The notes below the pieces were generated by a model. It saw only the letters and a list, made by a program, of their open reading frames with translations, had not been told where the DNA came from and searched no databases. A stretch of 64,000 nucleotides of DNA from an uncultured Burkholderiales bacterium (GTDB lineage: Bacteria > Pseudomonadota > Gammaproteobacteria > Burkholderiales > Burkholderiaceae_C): NCBI GenBank assembly GCA_945952065.1, contig CAMFGY010000004.1:1-64000 (forward strand), written 5' to 3'. Each line of letters begins with the position of its first letter. The first letter of the stretch is position 1. Positions 52,563-63,900 of this stretch are shown piece after piece. The translations under genes were made by a program, and so were the position numbers.

Positions 52563-52720
52563 CTGGCCGGCCTCCACTGCGCGCTTAGAAATGTGCAGAA
52601 CTGCACTGTTTCAGGACCTCCTGCGCCCACAAATCGGCAAAATTGATATTCAATGCGCAAAAGCGAAAAGAAATTGTCACAAATATCATTTTGATCTCTT
52701 GTGAATTCGGAGCGTCTCGA

Positions 52721-53059
52721 ATGAACAGCCCCCTGCCCTTGCCGCCCGAGCTGACGATTTACACCGTGGCTGAATTGCGGCTGGCCCTGTTGAAAGCTCT
52801 GACAGGCCCGCAAGCCGAGTCTGGCTCGGCGGACTTGGGTGCCCCTCAAGCGGACAAAGCGTTCATGCTCGACGCCGCGCCCGTCGTGCAAGTGGACACC
52901 GCCGGCCTGCAGTTGCTGCAGGCCTTGGCCCGGCACTGCAAGACCTTGGCCTTGCCGCTGAAGATTCACAAACCCAGCGCCGCCCTGTGTGCCGCAACGC
53001 TTGCGATGGGCATGACGGATTTGCATGCCATGCTGCATGCGCAGGAGCACACCGCATGA
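52721..53059 (+). CDS. STAS-domain protein at the head of the chemosensory operon
   Basis: A 112-residue soluble protein with a STAS fold: LPPELTIYTVAELRLALLKAL, then DKAFMLDAAPVVQVDTAGLQLLQALARHCKTLALPLKIHKPSAALCAATLAMGM. The VQVDTAGLQLL segment is the loop that carries the phosphorylatable Ser/Thr in anti-anti-sigma factors; here the residue next to Asp is Thr. STAS proteins precede CheA in several alternative chemosensory clusters, where they may replace or join response-regulator output. The stop overlaps the cheA start (ATGA). Confidence 0.88.
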   Translation: MNSPLPLPPELTIYTVAELRLALLKALTGPQAESGSADLGAPQADKAFMLDAAPVVQVDTAGLQLLQALARHCKTLALPLKIHKPSAALCAATLAMGMTDLHAMLHAQEHTA

Positions 53060-55170
53060 GCCCCGCCGACCAAGACGCCAGCTTCATCGCCTCGGCCTTG
53101 CCTGCATTCTTCAGCGAGGCCCATGAGCAGCTGCAGGCCCTGGAGCAACTGCTGCTGGAGTTGGAGGACGACAGCAGCAATCGCCAATTGTTGGACGCCT
53201 TGTTCCGCTGCGCCCACACCATCAAAGGGTCTGCAGGTCTGTTTGGACTGGAGGCAGTGGTGGCCTTCACCCACCATGTGGAGACCGAGCTGGACCTGCT
53301 GCGCGAAGGCCGCATGCGCCTGAGTGCGGCCATGTCCACCTTGCTGCTGCGCTGCAAGGATGAAATCCTGGATCTACTGGCCAAGGCCCAAAACTCGCAA
53401 GACGACAAGGTCGCCGATGCGCAGCGCCGCAGCGCCTTGATCCAAGAGCTGCAAGCCCTGGGCGGGCAAACCCCGGTGGCTGTGGACCTCGCCATCAACA
53501 GCACCGCCGAGGGCACCGCGCCCCAGCTCGCAGAGACCACTGGCCTTTGGCATCTGAACTTGCGCTATGGGCCCGATGCATTTCGCAGCGGGCTGGACCC
53601 CATGGCCCTGTTGAATTACCTGCGCGGCATGGGCGAAATTCAAGCCCTGCGCTGCGGCAGCGCACGCCTGCCCAGCTTGCTCACCCTGGACCCGGAGAGC
53701 TGCTACCTGGACTTCGAGTTCGACTTCGAAACCAGCGCTGACCGCGCCAGCATCGAGTCTGCCTTCAGCTTTGTGCAAGACGATTGCGACATTGAACTGT
53801 GGGCGCAGGCCGACGCTGCGCCAAGCCCGGCGGCCGGAGCCGAGCCAACAACAAGTCCTAGCCCGACCGCCAAGCCCACCGAGAGCGCTCCACCGGCCAC
53901 ACGCGTCGGCAGCGCGAATGCCCCCGCTGAAGAGCAGCGCTTCATCCGGGTGCAGGCCGACCGGCTGGATGCCGTGATCAATCTGCTGGGCGAATTGGTG
54001 ATTGCCAGCGCCGGCGCGAATCTGCTGGCGCGCCAGACCCGACAGGGCGCCTTGGTCGAGGCCAATGCACAGATCAGCAAACTGGTGGAAGAAATCCGCA
54101 ACGGCACTTTGCAACTGCGCATGGTGCCCATTGGAGAAACCTTCTCGCGCTTTCGTCGTGTGGTGCGTGACACCGCCGCCGAGCTGGGCAAAGAGGTGCA
54201 GCTGGACATCATCGGCGGCGAGACCGAGCTGGACAAATCCGTGGTAGAGCGCATCGCTGACCCACTGATGCACTTGGTCCGCAATGGCTTGGATCATGGC
54301 CTGGAAACCCCGGCCGAACGCCGCGCCGCCGGCAAGCCCGAACAAGGTCGGCTGACCCTGTCGGCGTGCCATGAGGCGGGCAGCATCCTGATTCGCATCG
54401 ACGACGACGGGCGCGGCATTCATCGCCAGAAAGTCTTGCAACGCGCTTGGGAGCGCGGCCTGCTCGAGCCCGAATTGGTTCCCCCCGATGAAGAAATTCT
54501 GCAACTGATCTTCGCCCCGGGGTTCTCGACCGCCGAGAAGGTCACCAACCTGTCAGGCCGAGGCGTCGGCATGGATGTGGTGCGCAGCAATATCGAGGCC
54601 TTGCGCGGCAATGTACAGATCACCAGCACCGAGGGCCAAGGCAGCCGCATCGAAATCAGGTTGCCCCTGACTCTGGCCATCATCGACGGCTTTTTGGTCA
54701 GCGTGGGTTACTCGAAATTTGTCTTCCCGCTGGAGGCCGTGGTCGAAGTGATCGAAGACCGTCCCTCGCTCAATGCGCTGGACAGTCGGGGCCGCGGCGT
54801 GGTGGAGCTGCGGGGCCAGGTCTTGCCTGTGGTGGGACTGCGCAAGCTCTACGCCTTGGACTCCCCTGCACCCGAGCGCGCCAGCATCGTGGTGCTGCAG
54901 TCCGCCGGACGGCGCTACGGGGTGCAAGTCGACGCGCTCTTGGGCCAGCACCAAACCGTGATCAAGCCCTTGGGCCGCATGTTCCGCAGTCTGCGCGGCA
55001 TGTCGGGGTCTTCCATCTTGGGAAACGGCGAGGTGGCCTTGATCTTTGACGTTCATTCACTGTCGCAACTGGCCGCGGCCCCGCCGCCGAGCAGCAGCGG
55101 GACATTCATGCTTTCACCGACTTTCGCTTCATCGCAACACATCGCTCAGCAGGAAGGAAGATGCTCATGA
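53056..55170 (+). CDS. cheA: Chemotaxis histidine kinase CheA
   Basis: A 704-residue kinase. The N-terminal HPt domain has the phosphorylated His54 in [17 protein letters not shown] middle region ([32 protein letters not shown]) resembles the ferredoxin-like regulatory module of non-enteric CheAs, followed by a Pro/Ala/Thr linker. The dimerisation helix pair ([25 protein letters not shown]) precedes the HATPase core ([71 protein letters not shown]). A C-terminal CheW-like domain completes it. All kinase motifs are intact. Translation is coupled to both neighbours by ATGA overlaps. Confidence 0.96.
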   Translation: MSPADQDASFIASALPAFFSEAHEQLQALEQLLLELEDDSSNRQLLDALFRCAHTIKGSAGLFGLEAVVAFTHHVETELDLLREGRMRLSAAMSTLLLRCKDEILDLLAKAQNSQDDKVADAQRRSALIQELQALGGQTPVAVDLAINSTAEGTAPQLAETTGLWHLNLRYGPDAFRSGLDPMALLNYLRGMGEIQALRCGSARLPSLLTLDPESCYLDFEFDFETSADRASIESAFSFVQDDCDIELWAQADAAPSPAAGAEPTTSPSPTAKPTESAPPATRVGSANAPAEEQRFIRVQADRLDAVINLLGELVIASAGANLLARQTRQGALVEANAQISKLVEEIRNGTLQLRMVPIGETFSRFRRVVRDTAAELGKEVQLDIIGGETELDKSVVERIADPLMHLVRNGLDHGLETPAERRAAGKPEQGRLTLSACHEAGSILIRIDDDGRGIHRQKVLQRAWERGLLEPELVPPDEEILQLIFAPGFSTAEKVTNLSGRGVGMDVVRSNIEALRGNVQITSTEGQGSRIEIRLPLTLAIIDGFLVSVGYSKFVFPLEAVVEVIEDRPSLNALDSRGRGVVELRGQVLPVVGLRKLYALDSPAPERASIVVLQSAGRRYGVQVDALLGQHQTVIKPLGRMFRSLRGMSGSSILGNGEVALIFDVHSLSQLAAAPPPSSSGTFMLSPTFASSQHIAQQEGRCS

Positions 55171-57446
55171 ACACGCCCAACTACTCCTGGCTTCAACAAG
55201 TGGTTGCGGGCCAGGCTCTGAGCCAAGCCCATGCACAAATTCTTGCCGCCGAGCAAGCGACCTCGGCCGCCAACCACCAGGCCCGCGCGACCGAGCAAAG
55301 TCTGGCTGAGTTGCGCACGCAATTCGACGCCCTGCAAACCAAGCTCGCTTCCTATGAGCAAATGCAGGCGCAGCTCGCAGCGCTCAGCGCAGTGCAAGCC
55401 CAGCTCGACGCCATCAACCGCTCGCAGGCCGTGATTGAATTCAAGCCCGACGGCACGGTGCTGAACGCCAATGACAACTTCCTCAAGACCTTGGGGTACA
55501 GCCTGGAAGAAATTCGGGGCAAACACCACAGTCAATTCGTCGAACCCAGCACGGTACAGACCCTGGAGTACCGGCAGTTTTGGGACAAGCTCGGCCGCGG
55601 CGAGTTCGACGCGGGGCAGTACAAGCGCATAGGCAAAGATGGCCGAGAGGTGTGGATCGAGGCCAGCTACAACCCTGTCTATGACGAGCAAGGACGCACG
55701 GTCAAAGTCGTCAAATTGGCGACCGACATCACCATCGCCAAGCTTCGCAACGCCGACTTTGAGGGGCAGCTCAATGCCGTGAGCAAGTCCCAGGCCGTGA
55801 TCGAGTTCAAGCTGGACGGCACCATTCTGGGCGCCAACGAGAACTTCCTGCACACCTTGGGCTACAGCCTTGATGAAATCAAAGGCCGCCACCACAGCTT
55901 GTTTGCTGAGCCCGGCTACGCGCAGACGCACGAATACCGCCAGTTCTGGGACAAGCTGGGGCGCGGCGAATTCGACGCCGGCCAATACAAGCGCATTGCC
56001 AAAGGCGGGCGCGAGGTCTGGATTCAGGCCAGCTACAACCCCATCTTCGACATGAACGGCAAGCCTTTCAAGGTCGTGAAATACGCCACGGACGTCACGG
56101 CCGAAGTGATGGCCAACCAGATGCTGCGTGATGCGGTTGAGCAAGCACAAACCATCACCGCAGCGGCACGTCAGGGCGATCTCAGTCAGCGCATTCCGCT
56201 GGCTGGAAAATCCGGCCCAATCGAACAACTGTGTGCCGGTGTCAACAGCTTGATGGACACCACGGCCATGATCATTGACGATGTGGGGCGTGTGTTCGGC
56301 GCGCTAGCCGCTGGCGACTTGAGCCAGCGAGTTACGCGTGACTACAACGGCACCTTCGAGCAGGTCAAAGTTGACGCCAACGCCACCAGCGAAAAGTTAG
56401 CCGTCATCATCGAAGATGTGGGCCGAGTCTTCGCCAGCCTGGCCAATGGCGACTTGACACAGCGCATTGAACGCCAGGCAGAGGGCAAGTTTGAGCAAGT
56501 CAAGCAAGATGCCAACAGCAGCTGCGAGAAACTGGGCCTCATCATCACCGAGGTGCGCGCCGCAGCCGATGCGCTGATGGGCGCTTCCAGCCAAGTCAGC
56601 GAAACCGCACAGAGTCTGTCCCAAGCAGCCAGCGAACAAGCCGCCTCGGTGGAGGAGACCACGGCGTCGGTTGAACAGATGTCGGCCTCAATCGCGCAAA
56701 ACAGTGACAACGCCAAGGTCACCGACGGCATGGCCATCAAGGCCAGTCAAGAAGCCGGCGAGGGCGGCAGCGCCGTCACGCGCACCGTCGCCGCGATGAA
56801 GCAAATTGCAGCCAAGATCGGCATCATTGATGACATTGCCTACCAAACCAACTTGCTGGCCTTGAACGCCGCCATTGAAGCAGCACGGGCCGGGGAGCAT
56901 GGCAAGGGATTCGCCGTGGTTGCCGCAGAAGTACGAAAGTTGGCAGAGCGCAGCCAAGAAGCGGCCAAAGAGATCGGCGATCTGGCAGGCAACAGTGTGA
57001 GCACCGCGGAAAGGGCGGGCAAGCTGCTCGATGAAATCGTCCCGAGCATTCAAAAGACCAGTGATTTGGTGCAAGAGATCGCTTCTGCATCTCTCGAACA
57101 GAGCCAATCGGTCAACCAAATTGGCGGCGCCATGACCCAACTCAGCAAAGCCACCCAGCAAAACGCCGCAGCTTCTGAGGAACTGGCCGCCACCTCAGAG
57201 GAACTCTCCAACCAGGCCGGACAGTTGCAACAGTCGGTGGCCTTTTTCAAAGTCCATGGGGACGGGACCGGCCTGAGCCATCACAACACTTCAAACAGCG
57301 CGATGGAGCACCCCATGTCGCGGTTTGTCGAGCGCCGAGCACCCAACTCGCCGATGCGGGGCTACAACAGCAACGGTCATGCCAGATCGGCAGGTATGCA
57401 TCAGACCTCAGCCACCGGCACCCACGGCAATTTCCGCCCCTATTGA
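55167..57446 (+). CDS. Cytoplasmic methyl-accepting chemotaxis protein with two PAS domains
   Basis: A 759-residue receptor without transmembrane segments. An N-terminal coiled coil (about 1-70) is followed by two near-identical PAS domains (about 78-190 and 200-315), both containing [19 protein letters not shown], a recent internal duplication. Poly-HAMP-like repeats follow ([65 protein letters not shown]). The MCP signalling domain has the hairpin tip [42 protein letters not shown]. No CheR-docking pentapeptide at the C-terminus. PAS domains suggest flavin or haem sensing of redox state. ATG 55167 overlaps the cheA stop; ATG 55161 is too close to the AGGAAGGA site. Confidence 0.95.
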   Translation: MNTPNYSWLQQVVAGQALSQAHAQILAAEQATSAANHQARATEQSLAELRTQFDALQTKLASYEQMQAQLAALSAVQAQLDAINRSQAVIEFKPDGTVLNANDNFLKTLGYSLEEIRGKHHSQFVEPSTVQTLEYRQFWDKLGRGEFDAGQYKRIGKDGREVWIEASYNPVYDEQGRTVKVVKLATDITIAKLRNADFEGQLNAVSKSQAVIEFKLDGTILGANENFLHTLGYSLDEIKGRHHSLFAEPGYAQTHEYRQFWDKLGRGEFDAGQYKRIAKGGREVWIQASYNPIFDMNGKPFKVVKYATDVTAEVMANQMLRDAVEQAQTITAAARQGDLSQRIPLAGKSGPIEQLCAGVNSLMDTTAMIIDDVGRVFGALAAGDLSQRVTRDYNGTFEQVKVDANATSEKLAVIIEDVGRVFASLANGDLTQRIERQAEGKFEQVKQDANSSCEKLGLIITEVRAAADALMGASSQVSETAQSLSQAASEQAASVEETTASVEQMSASIAQNSDNAKVTDGMAIKASQEAGEGGSAVTRTVAAMKQIAAKIGIIDDIAYQTNLLALNAAIEAARAGEHGKGFAVVAAEVRKLAERSQEAAKEIGDLAGNSVSTAERAGKLLDEIVPSIQKTSDLVQEIASASLEQSQSVNQIGGAMTQLSKATQQNAAASEELAATSEELSNQAGQLQQSVAFFKVHGDGTGLSHHNTSNSAMEHPMSRFVERRAPNSPMRGYNSNGHARSAGMHQTSATGTHGNFRPY

Positions 57447-57499
57447 AACGGCCCAGCGCCCAGTCCAAATCTTCTCTCATCCTCGACAGGAGTCAGCGC

Positions 57500-58060
57500 A
57501 TGAATGCACCAGACAAGGCCGAGAGCACCCAAACCCAATACCTGACCTTTGGCTTGGGCGATGAGGTGTTCGCCATGGGCATCCGCACCGTGCGCGAGAT
57601 CATTCAAGTCGGCCCGATGACCACGGTGCCTTTGATGCCCAGCTTCATGCGCGGCGTCATCAACCTTCGCGGCGCCGTGGTGCCGGTGATAGATCTGCAA
57701 GCCCGCTTTGGCCGCCCTGCCGCTGGGCTGAGCAAAAAGAGCTGCATCATCATCTTTGACGCTCAGCGCTCTGGCGAAAGGCAAGAATTAGGCTTGCTGG
57801 TGGATGCCGTCAGCGAGGTGATTGAGATCGCCAGCCATGACATTGAAGCGCCGCCCGATTTCGGCACTGCCGTCAGGCGCGACTTCATTCGTGGCATGGG
57901 GCGCGCTGCGCAAGGCTTTGTGATCGTCTTGGACCCGGACCGTGCATTCGATGTGGAAGAAATGGCCGATCTGTGCGAGATGAGCCAGCAAAGTGAGCCC
58001 AACGCAGGCGTGAGCCCATCACTGGCCCGCAGCCGCAGCGCACTGGCCATGGCCGACTAG
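57500..58060 (+). CDS. cheW: Chemotaxis coupling protein CheW
   Basis: A 186-residue adaptor linking receptor and CheA. Features: QYLTFGLGDEVFAMGIRTVREIIQVGPMTTVPLMPSFMRGVINLRGAVVPVIDLQARFG, then LGLLVDAVSEVIEI. A C-terminal tail after residue 160 is longer than usual and Ser-rich. The start was set to ATG 57500 by AGGAG nine bases upstream; the frame is open to 57443. It lies 53 bases after the receptor gene. Confidence 0.95.
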   Translation: MNAPDKAESTQTQYLTFGLGDEVFAMGIRTVREIIQVGPMTTVPLMPSFMRGVINLRGAVVPVIDLQARFGRPAAGLSKKSCIIIFDAQRSGERQELGLLVDAVSEVIEIASHDIEAPPDFGTAVRRDFIRGMGRAAQGFVIVLDPDRAFDVEEMADLCEMSQQSEPNAGVSPSLARSRSALAMAD

Positions 58061-58075
58061 CCTGTTGAGCACACG

Positions 58076-58888
58076 ATGACCGTCCTCAAAGAAAGCACAT
58101 TTCGGCGCTTCCAAAGCCTGATGCACGAGACCGTGGGCTTGGATTTCCCCCACAGCAAAAGGCCCTTGATCAACGCACGACTGTCTCCACGTTTGGCGCA
58201 GCTGGGCATGCCCAGCTTCGAGGCGTACTACGAGCTGATCAGTGGCCCCAACGACGGCGGCGAGTTCCAAATGACCGTGGATTTGCTGACCACCAACGAA
58301 ACCTATTTTTTCCGCGAACCCGCCCACTATGAACTGCTGGCCAAAGAGCTGAGCCGAGAGCGACCACGCGCCGTGTCGGTTTGGAGCGCAGCCTCCTCTT
58401 TCGGCGATGAAGCCTACAGCACGGCCATGCTGCTGGCCGATTTGAAAGCGCAAGGACAAATCGGCGAAGACTGGCAGATTCTGGCCACCGACATCAGCGA
58501 CCGCGTGCTGCGCAGCGCCATGCAAGCGGTCTACCCCGAGGAACGGCTGCGCCAGGTCAGTGCTGAGCGTCGTCGACGTTATTGCCTGCGCGGCTTTGGT
58601 CCCTCCGAAGGACTGGCGCAAATCCATCCCAAGCTGCGCGAGCGGGTGCGTTTTGGCTGGCTCAATCTGAGCAAGCCCATGGAAGACCTGGGCCCCTTTG
58701 ACGTGATTTTTCTTCGCAATGTATTGATCTACTTTGATGCCGGGACCAAGAGTCAGGTCGTGGACCGCGTGCTCAGCCAGCTGCGCCCGGGTGGCCTTTT
58801 CTTCATAGGCACGGCCGAAGGGCGCCCCGTTTGCAACACGCCCTTGCAGGCCATTTCCCACGGGGCATTTCGCAAACTTGCGTCCTGA
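58076..58888 (+). CDS. cheR: Chemotaxis protein methyltransferase CheR
   Basis: A 270-residue SAM-dependent methyltransferase for receptor glutamates. Family landmarks: N-terminal helical domain (LMHETVGLDFPHSKRPLINARLSPRL), LLTTNETYFFREPAHY, LATDISDRVLRSA, and the late FDVIFLRNVLIYFDAGTKSQVVDRV. The SAM loop reads SVWSAASSFGDEAYSTAM (about 101-118) where most CheR have SAACSTGEEPYS: the Cys, Thr, Glu and Pro positions are changed, so SAM affinity may differ. No CheB or CheD follows. Confidence 0.93.
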   Translation: MTVLKESTFRRFQSLMHETVGLDFPHSKRPLINARLSPRLAQLGMPSFEAYYELISGPNDGGEFQMTVDLLTTNETYFFREPAHYELLAKELSRERPRAVSVWSAASSFGDEAYSTAMLLADLKAQGQIGEDWQILATDISDRVLRSAMQAVYPEERLRQVSAERRRRYCLRGFGPSEGLAQIHPKLRERVRFGWLNLSKPMEDLGPFDVIFLRNVLIYFDAGTKSQVVDRVLSQLRPGGLFFIGTAEGRPVCNTPLQAISHGAFRKLAS

Positions 58889-58912
58889 TGGGGCCCACTC
58901 CGGCCCGGGCCC

Positions 58913-59455
58913 TCACACCCGCTCCAGCCGACGCGGCGGTCCTTCGGGCAGCAAGACCTGCATCTGATCGCCGGGGGCCACCGGGCCGCCTTCGCGCACC
59001 ACGGCCATCACGCCGGCTTTGCGCACCAGTTGGCCTTGTTCGTCGCGCCCCAACACGGCCGCCAAAAGCCCGGGCATGAAGTTCTCGATTTGCGCGCAAG
59101 GGTTGCGCAGCCCGGTCAGCTCGACCTCGGCCCCGGAGGGAAAACGCAGCCGCGTGCCCACCGGCAGGGCCAGCAGATCGATACCACGGGTCAGGATGTT
59201 TTCCCCCAGTTGCCCGGGCAAGACCTTGAGGCCCTGGGCGGCGAGCTCATCGAGCAACTCGCCTTGGATCAAATGAACCTGGCGCAAATTGGGCTGGGTG
59301 GGGTCTTGCGCCACCCGCGAACGATGTTGGACGGTAACGCCGCAATGCGCGTCACCCTCCACGCCCAAACCGGCCAGCAGTTGAATCACAGAGGCCGCGC
59401 ATTTGCTGAAGCGATGACTGGCGTCTTTGAAGACGGCTTGGACTTGAGGGTTCAT
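58913..59455 (-). CDS. MOSC-domain protein
   Basis: A 180-residue protein. Start ATG 59455 (MNPQVQAVFKDASHRFSK) fits the family; the longer upstream frame is not needed. Blocks: GLGVEGDAHCGVTVQHRSRV, NLRQVHLIQGELLDEL, LGENILTRGIDLLALPVGTRLRF, and the conserved Cys in LTGLRNPCAQIENF, the sulfur-carrying Cys of MOSC proteins. Stand-alone MOSC proteins of this kind (YiiM-like) may reduce N-hydroxylated or use molybdenum cofactor. Convergent with cheR and divergent from the RND operon. Confidence 0.88.
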   Translation of the reverse strand: MNPQVQAVFKDASHRFSKCAASVIQLLAGLGVEGDAHCGVTVQHRSRVAQDPTQPNLRQVHLIQGELLDELAAQGLKVLPGQLGENILTRGIDLLALPVGTRLRFPSGAEVELTGLRNPCAQIENFMPGLLAAVLGRDEQGQLVRKAGVMAVVREGGPVAPGDQMQVLLPEGPPRRLERV

Positions 59456-59607
59456 GAAGGCCTTGGCGAAAGAGGAACATTCGAAAACAGAGAAAGCAAA
59501 GAAGAGTTTCGCATCAGCGCCAAGCCGTTTTTGCGCCTGGAAGAGGCCTGAGCATCCATTAAGCTCTCGCCCTGCCTCATTGCCCCCCCACTGAAGAAAG
59601 CGAAGCC

Positions 59608-60900
59608 ATGTCCCGCAAGCCTGTCCTGGCCTTGATTGCTGTCCTTGTTCTTGCGGCCACTGGCGCTTGGGTTTGGCACCAAAAGCAGTCGAAAGCAAAC
59701 CCAGCCTCACCTGCTTCACAAACTTCACAAGGGGCGGGCGGCGCGGGAGCCGCCGCCTCGGCGCCTAAAGGCGGGCCGCAAAGCGTGGCGGTGCTGGCGG
59801 CCGTCAAACAAGAGGTGCCGGTGATCTTGGAAGCCACCGGCACCGTGACCGCGCTCAAGCAAGTGGATCTGCGGGCACAAACCACCAATACCGTCAAAGA
59901 AGTGCTGGTCAAAGACGGCCAGTCGCTGCGCAAGGGCGACTTGTTGTTCCGCTTCGACGACCGGGCCGATCGGGCCAATGTGGACAAGGCCCGTGCGCAA
60001 CTCGCACGCGACCGCGCGACCCTGGCCGACTTGCAGCGCCAGTACCAACGCGCGCTGGACTTGAAGGCGCAGAACTTTGTCGCCCAAAGTGCGGTGGACG
60101 CCAGCCTGAGCAATCTGGAAGCGCAGCGCGCCCTGGTACAGGCGGACGAGGCGGCGCTGCAAGCGGCCCAGGTGGCGCTCAACTACAACGAGATCCGCGC
60201 CCCGCTGAGCGGCCGAGCCGGTTTGATCAATGTGGTGCCGGGCAGTTTGGTGCAGGCCAACAGCACGGCCCTGCCCCTGCTCAGCATTGCCCAGCTCGAC
60301 CCGATTGCAGTGAGCTTCACGCTGCCGGAAACCCAGCTCGCCGCGCTGCTGCAAGCCACGCGCCAGGACAAGGCCGAAGGCCTCAGCGCCCAAGTCCTGC
60401 TGCCCAGCGAACGCGGCAACAAAGCCGCAGCCACTGCCGAGAATCCGCCCACGGGCCGAGTCAGCTTTGTCGACAACCTGGTGGACAGCAGCACCGGCAC
60501 GATCAAGGTGCGCGCCGAGTTTGACAATGCTCAGCAAAAACTCTGGCCGGGCCAGTATGTGCGGGTGCGGCTACAGCTGCGCACGCTCAAAGACGCCACG
60601 GTGATCCCGCAAGCCGCCATCATCCAGCGCGGCAGTGAGCGCTCGGTCTATATCGTGGACGCCGAAAAGACCGCGCAACAAAAGCCGGTGCAGATTCGCT
60701 ATGCCTTTGGCGATATGGCGGTGGTGGAGGGCATTGCGCCCGGCGACAAAGTGGTGCTGGACGGCAAGCAAAACCTGCGCCCCGGCACCCCGGTCAAGGA
60801 GCAGGCGGCTGCGCTGAACCCGGCGGCCAAAAAGCCGGCCGCTGCTGCTTCTGCCGCTTCGGCGGCCTCGTCTTCTGCATCTGCGGCCTCCGGAGTTTGA
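59608..60900 (+). CDS. RND efflux periplasmic adaptor subunit
   Basis: A 430-residue membrane fusion protein. An N-terminal anchor/signal (KPVLALIAVLVLAATGAWVWH) is followed by a linker, a biotinyl-lipoyl half (VILEATGTVTALKQVDLRAQTTNTVKEVLVKDGQSLRKGDLLFRFDDR), an alpha-hairpin (about 125-175), the second lipoyl half (LNYNEIRAPLSGRAGLINVVPGSLV), beta-barrel and membrane-proximal domains (VYIVDAEKTAQQKPVQIRYAFGD). The C-terminus is Ala/Ser-rich. It links the inner-membrane pump to an outer-membrane channel in MdtA-like systems. The stop lies two bases before the pump start, so it is one operon. Confidence 0.94.
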   Translation: MSRKPVLALIAVLVLAATGAWVWHQKQSKANPASPASQTSQGAGGAGAAASAPKGGPQSVAVLAAVKQEVPVILEATGTVTALKQVDLRAQTTNTVKEVLVKDGQSLRKGDLLFRFDDRADRANVDKARAQLARDRATLADLQRQYQRALDLKAQNFVAQSAVDASLSNLEAQRALVQADEAALQAAQVALNYNEIRAPLSGRAGLINVVPGSLVQANSTALPLLSIAQLDPIAVSFTLPETQLAALLQATRQDKAEGLSAQVLLPSERGNKAAATAENPPTGRVSFVDNLVDSSTGTIKVRAEFDNAQQKLWPGQYVRVRLQLRTLKDATVIPQAAIIQRGSERSVYIVDAEKTAQQKPVQIRYAFGDMAVVEGIAPGDKVVLDGKQNLRPGTPVKEQAAALNPAAKKPAAAASAASAASSSASAASGV

Positions 60901-60902
60901 GC

Positions 60903-63900
60903 ATGTCATTGACGGAGATGTTCATCCGGCGGCCGGTGATGACCGTGCTGCTCAATATCGCTTTGGTGATCGCGGGCTTGGCGGCCTGGAGCAAGATCCC
61001 GGTGGCGGCCCTGCCCTCTTACAACACGCCGGTGATCAATGTGCAGGCCTCGCTGCCGGGCGCTTCGCCCGAGACCATGGCCTCCTCGGTGGCGCTGCCG
61101 CTGGAAAAGCAGTTCTCCACCATTGCCGGCCTGGCCACCATTTCCTCCACCAGCATTTTGGGCAGCACTTCGCTGACGTTGGAGTTCGAGTCCTCGCGCA
61201 ATATCGATGCGGCGGCGGTAGATGTGCAAGCCGCGCTGTTCCGCGCGCTGCGCGCCCTGCCCTCCGAGATGACCTCGCCGCCCAGCTACCGCAAGGTCAA
61301 CCCGGCCGATGCCCCGGTGCTGCTGGTGGCCCTGACCTCGCCCTCCATCAATCTCTCCGAGCTGAACGACTTTGCCGAGAACCTGCTGACCCCCAGCCTG
61401 TCCACCATCGAAGGCGTGGCCCAGGTGTCCATCTATGGGCAAAAGCGCTTTGCGGTGCGCATCAAGGTCAACAACGACCTGCTCAGCCAACGCAATATCA
61501 CGCTGGAAGAGCTGCAAGCGGCGATCCGCGGCGCCAATGCCAACACGCCGGTGGGCGTGCTCGATGGCAAGCGCCAAACGCTCACCATCCAAGCCAACAA
61601 ACAGCTTCGCAATGCCAAAGAGTTTGGCGCCATCGTGGTGGCGGCGCGCAATGGCACGCCCATCCTGCTGCGCGATGTGGCCGAGGTGCAAGACAGCTTT
61701 GAGACCACCAAGTCCTTCTCCAATTTCAACGGCGAGCGCTCCATCGTGCTCGCGGTGCAGCGCCAGCCCGACGCCAACACCGTCAAGGTGGTGGATGCCG
61801 TCAAGGCCATGCTGCCGCGCTTTGAGGGCCAGCTGCCAGCCTCGGTGCAGATGAGCACGCTGAACGACCGCTCTTTGTCGGTGCGCGAATCGCTGCACGA
61901 TGTGTACTTCACGCTCGCACTGACGGTGGCCCTGGTGGTGCTGGTGATCTTTTTGTTCCTGCGCCGGGCGGTGGCTACGCTGATCCCGACCCTGTCTTTG
62001 CCGATCTCGCTGATCGGCGCGCTGACCCTGCTTTTTGCGCTGGGCTACAGCCTGGACAACATCTCGCTGCTGGGCATCACGCTGGCCGTGGGCTTGGTGG
62101 TGGACGACGCCATCGTGATGCTGGAGAACGTCCACCGCCACATCGAAGACGGCATGGCCCCCTTTGCAGCCGCCGTGCGCGGCGCTCGCGAAATGGCCTT
62201 CACCATCATGTCGATCTCCATCTCTTTGGTGGCGGTGCTGATCCCGATCTTCTTCATGCCCGGCGTGATCGGCCTGCTCTTCCATGAATTCGCGGTCATC
62301 GTGGGCCTGTCCATCCTGGTCTCGGCCCTGGTCTCGCTGAGTTTGGTGCCCATGCTGTGCAGCCGTTTCTTGAAGGCCCATGGCGACCATGAAGAATCGG
62401 CCTTGGGCCGCAACTTTGAGCGCGCCTTCAACGCTCTGCTGGGCGCTTACACCCGCAGCCTGGATCTGGCGCTGCGCCATCGCCGCTGGGTGATGGGCGT
62501 GGCCGTGGCCAGCTTTGCGGCGACTGCATGGCTTTACATCGTCATCCCCAAGGGCTTTTTCCCGGAAGAAGACATCGGCCAGATCCAGGCCAGCACCGAG
62601 GCGGCCGAGGACATCTCGTTCAGCGCCATGACGGTGTTGCAAGAGCGGGTGGCCGAGCTGGTCAAGAACGACCCGGCCGTGGCCAGCGTGTCCGCCGCGG
62701 TGGGCGGCGGCGGGGGCGGCGGCAATGCCGGCAACACCGGACGGCTGTTCATCAACCTCAAGCCGCGCGCGGAGCGCCCGCCGATGAAAGAGGTGCTGGA
62801 AGGCCTGCGCAAAAAGCTGCGCACGGTGCCTGGCATCCAGGTCTATCTGCGTCCGGTGCAGAACCTGCAATTGGGCGGCCGCCAAAGCAAGAGCCGTTAT
62901 CAGTACACGCTGCAATCGGTGGCGGCGGGCGAGCTGAACGTTTGGGTGGCCAAGCTGCAAGAAAAGCTGCGCGCCGACCCGCTGTTCCGCGACGTGACGA
63001 GTGACTCGCAGCTGCGGGGCCTGCAAGCCAATTTGATCATCGACCGCGAACGCGCCGCCACCCTGGGCGTGCAAATGCAAGACCTGCGCAGCGCGCTCTA
63101 CAACGCCTTTGGCGAACGCCAAGTCTCCAGCATCTATGCCGAGAGCAACACCTACCAAGTCATCATGGAAGCCAGCGACTTGGAGCGTGAGAACGAAGAC
63201 GGCCTCAGCAAGATCCACCTGCGCGGCAAGAACGGTGCCTTGGTGCCTTTGACCGCTTTCGCCACGGTGCAACGCGGCCTGGGCCCAACCGCCGTCAACC
63301 ACCAAGGCCAGCTGCAAGCCATCACCATTGCCTTCAATCTGGCCCCCGACGTCCCCTTGGGCGAAGCCACCGCGCAGCTGGACCGTTATGTCAAAGAGAT
63401 CCAGCTCCCGGCCAGCATCATCACCAGCTATGGCGGTGACGCCGCCGTCTTCCAGGATTCCCAGGGCGGGCAGTTGCTGCTGATCGGCTTGGCGGTGGCG
63501 GTGATTTATGTGCTGCTAGGCGTGCTGTATGAGAGCTATATCCACCCCATCACCATCTTGGCCGGCCTGCCTTCCGCCGCCGTGGGCGCTTTGCTCACCT
63601 TGCAGCTCTTTGGCATGGACCTGACCCTGATCGCCACGATTGGCATCTTGATGCTGATCGGCATCGTCAAAAAGAACGCCATCATGATGATCGACTTCGC
63701 CTTGGACGCCCAGCGCCATGGCGGCATGAGCCCGGCCGAGGCCATTCGCGAGGCCTGCATCCTGCGCTTCAGGCCCATCATGATGACCACGCTGGCCGCG
63801 CTGATGGGGGCCATGCCCATTGCGCTGGGCCTGGGCGCCGGCGCCGAACTGCGCCAACCGCTGGGCCTGGCGGTGGTCGGGGGGCTGCTGCTGTCGCAAG

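Noticed and set aside
52495-52720. Sigma-54 or sigma-28 promoter before the chemosensory operon
   Set aside because: A TGGC...TGC candidate near 52564 has the wrong spacing (12 instead of 10 bases between GG and GC), and no sigma-28 boxes were found.
60906-63317. 803-residue minus-strand ORF opposite the RND pump
   Set aside because: His/Gln/Arg-rich antisense shadow of the pump gene with no motif.
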